DNA of 5,048 nucleotides, taken from NCBI GenBank assembly GCA_018897475.1, contig JAHIKS010000127.1, forward strand, positions 1 through 5,048. The letters are read 5' to 3'. Both the position numbers and the translations under genes were made by a program. The notes under the pieces are model-generated. The model searched no databases. It saw only the letters and a list, made by a program, of their open reading frames with translations, and had not been told where the DNA came from. Within the stretch, counting starts at the first letter, position 1; each line of letters begins with the position of its first letter. This document shows positions 1 to 2,918 of this stretch, piece after piece. The stretch comes from Candidatus Altarchaeota archaeon. Its GTDB lineage: Archaea > Altiarchaeota > Altiarchaeia > IMC4 > QMZM01.

Positions 1-369
1 AATTGCAGTGTTTTCAATAAAGGCATCGTGGATAACCGAGCTTTGGGTGCTATAAAGCTGTGATGTAGCGGCAAAGTAAGAGATTAGAAGAACCTTATAC
101 TCCAAAATTTTATTGTTAGAAAAGAGATCCTGGATATTATCTTCGTCATAAGAATCATAAGAATAGCCAAGATAATCGAGATCGTCAGTTACATAATCGC
201 TATAGGGGCTGATATAGACCAACGCTATCTGTGGGCTTGTCTGCGTGGCTACCCTCTCCTTAATCCTTGCCTCTTGGGCTTCGTTTGTCTGTACTTCACC
301 ATTCACAATTCCACAGATAGTCATTAAAATAATAAGTCCGTACACAAAAACCATTAAGTTTCTTTTCAT
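1..369 (-). CDS. Secreted/anchored protein, N-terminal part, possible glutamine-amidotransferase-like (ThuA/GATase1-type) fold; truncated by window edge
   Basis: This is an open frame of 123 codons read leftward from ATG at 369 that leaves the window without a stop, so only the N-terminus is seen. It begins MKRN and then has a hydrophobic stretch at residues 5-22 ending in a plausible signal-peptidase site near Gly24 (IVNG/EV). Cys19 lies in this segment but the preceding residues (MTI) do not make a good lipobox. After a charged, Gln/Glu-rich stretch (26-46), the order IALVYI (48-53), LGYSYDSYDE (67-76), ILEYKVLLIS (88-97) and VIHDAFIEN (112-120) resembles the first beta-alpha units of the class-I glutamine-amidotransferase-like fold, where a 'Y-D-hhhh' strand is followed by a helix ending 'hhENGG'. 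That fold call is inference from pattern only, and no catalytic residue is visible. The start is well supported by an AGGTGGTC ribosome site. It is divergent from the winged-helix gene at 493. Confidence 0.72.
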   Translation of the reverse strand, partial: MKRNLMVFVYGLIILMTICGIVNGEVQTNEAQEARIKERVATQTSPQIALVYISPYSDYVTDDLDYLGYSYDSYDEDNIQDLFSNNKILEYKVLLISYFAATSQLYSTQSSVIHDAFIENTAI

Positions 370-372
370 TTA

Positions 373-380
373 GACCACCT
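373..380 (-). promoter_or_regulatory. Shine-Dalgarno site of the secreted-protein gene
   Basis: Read on the minus strand, the bases are AGGTGGTC followed by TAA and the ATG at 369. They match 7 of 8 positions of AGGTGATC, the complement of the usual archaeal 16S 3' end. The AGGTG core lies 6 bases from the start. It is the clearest ribosome site in the window and fixes the start of the leftward gene. Confidence 0.7.
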
Positions 381-401
381 AGCATATCTAAAATCTCATT
401 A

Positions 402-437
402 GTTTAGGTTATTACTTTCGTTTAAGTTATTACTTTC
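402..437. repeat. Tandem duplication of an 18-bp unit in the divergent promoter region
   Basis: Two head-to-tail copies, GTTTAGGTTATTACTTTC (402-419) and GTTTAAGTTATTACTTTC (420-437), differ at one base. They sit between the start of the leftward secreted-protein gene and the TATA-like stretch CTTATAAAAA (441-450), which can act on either strand. If that stretch is the minus-strand TATA box, transcription would start near 419, placing the repeats over the initiation site, as expected of an operator. Regulatory function is inference; the repeat itself is read directly. Confidence 0.75.
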
Positions 438-462
438 AAACTTATAAAAATAACTATTATTC

Positions 463-478
463 ACTTATATTAATAAGT
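463..478 (+). promoter_or_regulatory. TATA-like box within a palindrome; putative promoter/operator of the winged-helix gene
   Basis: ACTTAT (463-468) and ATAAGT (473-478) form a perfect inverted repeat around ATTA. The TATA-like core TTATAT is centred near 467, about 26 bases before the ATG at 493. This is the usual TATA-to-start distance in archaea, so the transcript would be leaderless, in agreement with the lack of any Shine-Dalgarno sequence before 493. The overlap of palindrome and box suggests repression by a dimeric regulator, possibly the winged-helix protein itself (inference). Confidence 0.5.
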
Positions 479-492
479 TACCATATACTAAC

Positions 493-834
493 ATGACAAA
501 ACGAAAAAGAAGGAAGAAAATCGATATAAAGAAGGAGATATTAGATTATCTGGAGTCAATAGACTTCCCCAACACTACTGGCGGTATAGCAGATGCCGTG
601 AGATTAAACTGGTACATGGCGAAGATATATCTAATGGAATTAAAAGGGGATGGCAAGGTATTTCATAAGAAAGTTGGCAGGCAAGATCAGTGGTGGACCG
701 AAAATGTCAATGAGTCAAGACGGATGGTTAGAGTATTGAAGGAAAAGGTTAATGACCAAGATAAAGTATTGAGGGAATTGGAAAAGAAAGGTATTGTTGT
801 CAGAATGGATGGGAAATACAGACTAAAAGAATGA
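493..834 (+). CDS. Winged helix-turn-helix DNA-binding protein with C-terminal coiled-coil-like segment
   Basis: A 113-residue protein, probably a transcription regulator acting on nearby promoters. It has a very basic start (TKRKRRKK, residues 2-9), then a winged-helix pattern: helix 1 at about 11-23 (IKKEILDYLESI), helix 2 at 28-37 (TTGGIADAVRL), a recognition helix at about 39-50 (NWYMAKIYLMEL), then GDGKV and a beta wing ending in the aromatic pair W67-W68. Residues 74-99 are a charged helix with heptad-like spacing, and a short beta-like tail (IVVRMDGKYRL) closes the protein. This layout is common among small archaeal regulators; the exact family was not recognised. The start lacks a Shine-Dalgarno sequence but lies about 26 bases after a TATA-like box. 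It is the first gene of a tight cluster, and the next gene overlaps its stop by 4 bases, so the two are probably co-translated. The palindrome at 463-478 may be its own operator. Confidence 0.85.
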   Translation: MTKRKRRKKIDIKKEILDYLESIDFPNTTGGIADAVRLNWYMAKIYLMELKGDGKVFHKKVGRQDQWWTENVNESRRMVRVLKEKVNDQDKVLRELEKKGIVVRMDGKYRLKE

Positions 835-1064
835 TACAAATGGAAAAACTAATAATAAAAAATGTCGAGGACCTAACCCCTGGAGATTTAGCGGGCGTGG
901 ACGAGCTGACCGGCATCGAACTCCTTAACCATCTATCGATGCTTAACGAAAACGATGTCTATGAGTTAAAGCGGACCGGCATTGTCCCCGAGGATTTTGA
1001 GCTGTCTGATATCGACTCAAAGCTGCTTTTTTACGCCAAGAAAATAAGGATCCCGATATTCTAA
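831..1064 (+). CDS. Small acidic hypothetical protein (77 aa)
   Basis: Not recognised. The ATG shares the bases ATGA with the stop of the winged-helix gene, a classic sign of translational coupling; a second ATG at 840 (Met4) is the alternative start. The protein is acidic in its middle (residues 13-62 hold many Asp/Glu, for example VEDL, VDEL, NENDVYEL, EDFELSDID) and ends in a basic and hydrophobic tail (FYAKKIRIPIF). The middle reads as two or three short amphipathic helices (about 17-37, 39-48 and 59-70). No cysteines, signal peptide or membrane segment are present. GC content (about 44%) and codon use fit those of its upstream neighbour. A small acidic partner that binds the preceding basic DNA-binding protein would suit the overlap, but that is inference. 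Confidence 0.72.
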   Translation: MIQMEKLIIKNVEDLTPGDLAGVDELTGIELLNHLSMLNENDVYELKRTGIVPEDFELSDIDSKLLFYAKKIRIPIF

Positions 1065-1088
1065 TCTCGTTCAATTTCCGAAGTTAAG

Positions 1089-1388
1089 ATGAACTGGAGC
1101 CACATAATTCTTGAAGGATTTTGCATGAGAAAAACCAGCCTGAAAAAGGACAAGCACCTCTACAGAGTGATAAGCTTTGATCCACTCAAGACAGAAAAGA
1201 TTCCAAACAAAGAGTATGACCCAGACTACAGAACCCCGAGAAAGCCAAGATTCTGCAAGGGCAGGATTTGTTTCACCTGCCTTGAGAAAAACTGCAAGCA
1301 TTTCGCCTTTTGCGAGTCAGAAGAAGATGTCTGTAAGCACATGGGTGGATTTTATAGGGAAAGTAGACACTGCAATAATGGAAAATAA
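1089..1388 (+). CDS. Cysteine-rich putative zinc-binding protein (99 aa)
   Basis: Family not recognised. The N-terminal half is basic (many Lys/Arg). The C-terminal half holds C56-x4-C61-x2-C64-x4-C69-x-H71-x3-C75-x6-C82-x-H84 and then H94-C95, enough ligands for two metal sites. Spacing such as CxxC and CxH points to structural zinc in a nucleic-acid or protein-binding module rather than a ferredoxin, but this is inference. An alternative start is ATG 1125 (Met13), preceded by GAAGGA six bases upstream; it would remove Cys12 and keep the whole cluster, and it may be the true start. The gene follows the acidic-protein gene by 24 bases and its end overlaps the ATG of the next reading frame by 11 bases, so it belongs to the same operon. 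The overlapping frame from 1177 has no such pattern over this stretch and is taken as a shadow. Confidence 0.7.
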   Translation: MNWSHIILEGFCMRKTSLKKDKHLYRVISFDPLKTEKIPNKEYDPDYRTPRKPRFCKGRICFTCLEKNCKHFAFCESEEDVCKHMGGFYRESRHCNNGK

Positions 1389-1530
1389 AATCCTAATCGA
1401 CGATTCAGGCTGGGGCTTCCCCCTAGGCGGAGTCCTGTGCGGTGCCTACAATACTGAAAAGGCCGAATTCAATGACTATTGCTTTTCAAGAATCCCTTTT
1501 ATTCTGGATTTCCATTTATCTTCTCCATAG
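1378..1530 (+). pseudogene. 5' fragment of a gene of the small-gene cluster, apparently cut off near 1465-1475
   Basis: An ATG at 1378, overlapping the preceding stop by 11 bases, opens a frame of 50 residues. Residues 1-29 (MENKILIDDSG, WGFPLGGVLCG, AYNTEKAEF) look like a genuine protein start: a beta strand, an acidic DD pair, a Gly-rich turn, a second strand and a hairpin, an arrangement reminiscent of the first hairpin of RNase H-like folds. From about residue 30 (near 1465) the frame becomes antisense to the C-terminus of the leftward gene ending at 1476, and sequence quality drops to a non-protein-like tail ending at 1530. The simplest reading is a gene whose 3' part was replaced or displaced by the AT-rich leftward gene. 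Alternatives are a real 50-residue peptide, or no gene. The family is not named because it was not recognised with certainty. Confidence 0.45.
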
Positions 1531-2519
1531 ACATCTCTTATAAAGTGGTCTGGAACTTTATCAACGAAATTTATAATCTCTTCACGCCCTTTAGGTGATA
1601 GCGTCCTCAGGTACAATTCAAAAGAATTCTCCAATTTTATTGGGAATAATTTTTTTATTATATCAGCATAAAACCATATAAGTGCACCACCAGCATCGTC
1701 CTTTTTTTTCTTTTTTTTCAAGTAATTGTCCATTGCCTCCTCCGACTCTAATCCATCAACATATGCATTAAGATAGCTGCATTTTTTAGCGAAGGGGCAT
1801 ATCTTTCTGATTTGTGATAATCGATTAGAGTCAATATTTGAGACATTAGTATCTTTTATCTCTTTATCCATACATTTTTTTACTTCAGTAGCAGAACCAA
1901 TGAGAAGAAGAGAATATGTAGCAAATACAATATCACTACCGATTAATGGCCCAGTATTTGTTGCAGAATATGATAAAAAGTAAAGAACTGCCTCTTCAAA
2001 TCTTAACCTCTTCATATTTTCAAATATTGATTTATCCCCTCTTTTTATGGCATCATTGATTAACTCGATATGCCAGTCATATTCTGATTGCGACAATGAG
2101 TATCGTCTTATGAATGCATTGATGACTTCTGGATTTGCTTGATAATAATGTTTACCGTCTTCTAAACGCAGGTCTTTAATGAATGGTGTTGATGCGAATC
2201 TCTGCAATAAGTTCTGATACTGTTGCACTGACCTAGTATGTGGTTTATTCGCTTTCTCAGGCTTTCCCATTTTTCCTCGTTTGCCTGATGTTTCCTTAAA
2301 TTCTTTCCACTTCATCCATTTCTCCAGTTCCTCTTTATAACCTTCCTTGTCAACTGGGAGAAGTACATTCACGTTATACATACCGTATGGATAATCCTTT
2401 TGATCTTTGCTTATCAGCAGATGAAAATACACTCTTATCAGTGCATCTTCTGTTCTTTCCCCACCTTTAGCAACTCTAATATCCTCCAAAACACCTGAAA
2501 TCTCAGTTGTTGTTACCAT
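1476..2519 (-). CDS. Orphan protein (347 aa), AT-rich gene, probably nucleic-acid binding
   Basis: Not recognised. The N-terminal 75 residues are mixed alpha/beta (GVLEDIRVAKGG, then ALIRVYFHLLIS). Next comes a strongly basic linker (residues 76-93, SGKRGKMGKPEKANK), then a helix (RSVQQYQNLLQRF, 96-108) and a wing-like strand pair (PFIKDLRLEDGKHYYQ, 112-127) that could form a winged-helix DNA-binding unit. Residues 165-215 are hydrophobic helices without clear membrane spans, followed by a C241-x5-C247 pair, a run of six lysines (268-273) and a helical C-terminus. No tyrosine- or serine-recombinase motif, nuclease motif or Walker A is visible. The gene is markedly AT-richer than the genes to its left. 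It diverges from the small orphan and primase genes across a shared control region and may be a regulator or element-borne protein; this is inference. No Shine-Dalgarno precedes ATG 2519. Its 3' end abuts the broken frame from 1378. Confidence 0.78.
   Translation of the reverse strand: MVTTTEISGVLEDIRVAKGGERTEDALIRVYFHLLISKDQKDYPYGMYNVNVLLPVDKEGYKEELEKWMKWKEFKETSGKRGKMGKPEKANKPHTRSVQQYQNLLQRFASTPFIKDLRLEDGKHYYQANPEVINAFIRRYSLSQSEYDWHIELINDAIKRGDKSIFENMKRLRFEEAVLYFLSYSATNTGPLIGSDIVFATYSLLLIGSATEVKKCMDKEIKDTNVSNIDSNRLSQIRKICPFAKKCSYLNAYVDGLESEEAMDNYLKKKKKKDDAGGALIWFYADIIKKLFPIKLENSFELYLRTLSPKGREEIINFVDKVPDHFIRDVYGEDKWKSRIKGILEKQ
1702..1718 (-). other. Slippage-prone A8-G-A8 tract inside the 347-residue gene
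   Basis: On the coding strand eight A, one G and eight A encode lysines 268-273. The codons run AAA AAA AAG AAA AAA AAG, so A AAA AAG, a known -1 ribosomal slip heptamer, occurs twice in the correct phase. A -1 shift would add about 12 residues before TGA and a +1 shift about 13 before TAA, so either gives a product lacking the last ~75 residues. It may also be a polymerase-slippage or sequencing-error site. Confidence 0.4.
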
Positions 2520-2536
2520 TTTCTATCCCAAAAAAA

Positions 2537-2596
2537 CTATACAACTATTCTTTTGGATAAATTGCATACAGTTATGCAAGTTGAATAGTTATACAA
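2537..2596. promoter_or_regulatory. Mirror-image GAATAGTTRTAYA motifs facing both divergent genes
   Basis: GAATAGTTGTATAG read leftward (2550 to 2537) and GAATAGTTATACAA read rightward (2583 to 2596) form an inverted repeat, with the first 8 bases identical and 11 of 13 identical overall. The TATA-like part lies about 20 bases before ATG 2519 on the left and about 45 bases before ATG 2635 on the right. They may be matched core promoter elements or half-sites of one regulator. The dyad is read directly; the role is inference. Confidence 0.5.
2562..2579. promoter_or_regulatory. Perfect palindrome TTGCATA-CAGT-TATGCAA, putative operator
   Basis: Seven-base arms match exactly around a four-base centre. 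Beyond one mismatch, the next two bases on each side also pair (AA and TT), giving 9 of 10 per arm. It lies between the divergent starts at 2519 and 2635, inside the outer GAATAGTT dyad but centred 4 bases away from it. The size and symmetry suit a dimeric repressor; a replication-initiator site is the alternative because a replicase gene follows. Confidence 0.55.
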
Positions 2597-2634
2597 AAAA
2601 GTGTTTTATGAATATATTACTTTATACTATAAAA

Positions 2635-2889
2635 ATGCACAAGAAAATGGATGGAAAAATAGTAGTTGATAGGAAAAACGGACTGACAAAGAAGTACCGG
2701 ATTAGAGTTGCCGGAAGTAAGGAATATAAAACATGGGAGACGACAATACCTGCTGGAGTCATTGAAAGAGAGGCAAGAAAGAAAGATATGGCTGTAGAGG
2801 AATTCATAGAGCGTTACATAATACAATGGATCTACAACAGTTTCAGTGGATTATACTTAGAGTTTATTCCAAGCGATAAGAATGAATGA
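2635..2889 (+). CDS. Small orphan protein upstream of the replicase; possible AbrB-like or similar DNA-binding protein
   Basis: The frame is open from a TTG at 2581, with ATG codons at 2608, 2635 and 2647. I prefer 2635 (84 residues) because the bases before it look like promoter rather than protein and TTG 2581 overlaps the GAATAGTT motif, but no Shine-Dalgarno decides between them. The protein has a basic, beta-rich start (GKIVVDRKNGLTKKYRIRV, residues 7-25), then WETTIPAGVIEREARKK (34-50), a helix (VEEFIERYIIQWIY, 54-67) and a final strand (GLYLEFIP, 72-79). The 'strand, IP, V-x-x-A-R-K' pattern recalls AbrB/SpoVT-type swapped-hairpin proteins, but the match is loose. A helper for the primase is equally possible. 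It ends 29 bases before the primase-helicase gene on the same strand, so the two are likely one transcript, and it may bind the palindromes just upstream (inference). Confidence 0.68.
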   Translation: MHKKMDGKIVVDRKNGLTKKYRIRVAGSKEYKTWETTIPAGVIEREARKKDMAVEEFIERYIIQWIYNSFSGLYLEFIPSDKNE

Positions 2890-2918
2890 GAAGGGTCTTG
2901 TAGCACCCAAATCAAAAG

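Noticed and set aside
1071..1301. Leftward hydrophobic open frame
   Set aside because: Antisense to the cysteine-rich gene; the hydrophobic look comes from reversing lysine-rich codons.
1177..1377. Upstream part of the frame that contains the ATG at 1378
   Set aside because: It overlaps the cysteine-rich gene in another frame and has no recognisable pattern; only the part from 1378 looks like protein.
1409..1425. GGGG-CTT-CCCC hairpin and CCTAGG as a terminator
   Set aside because: The stem is only 4 bp, no T-run follows on either strand, and the bases encode the Gly-rich start of the truncated frame.
1476..2519. Orphan gene as a site-specific recombinase
   Set aside because: No R...HxxR...Y arrangement and no N-terminal serine-recombinase motif could be found.
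2892..2907. GGGT...ACCC hairpin before the primase gene
   Set aside because: A four-base stem with an eight-base loop in a short intergenic gap is not above chance.
1464..2910. Terminal or att-like repeats bounding an inserted segment
   Set aside because: By eye I found no matching direct or inverted repeat near 1465-1480 and near 2890-2920; the shared GAATTC is too short and recurs elsewhere.
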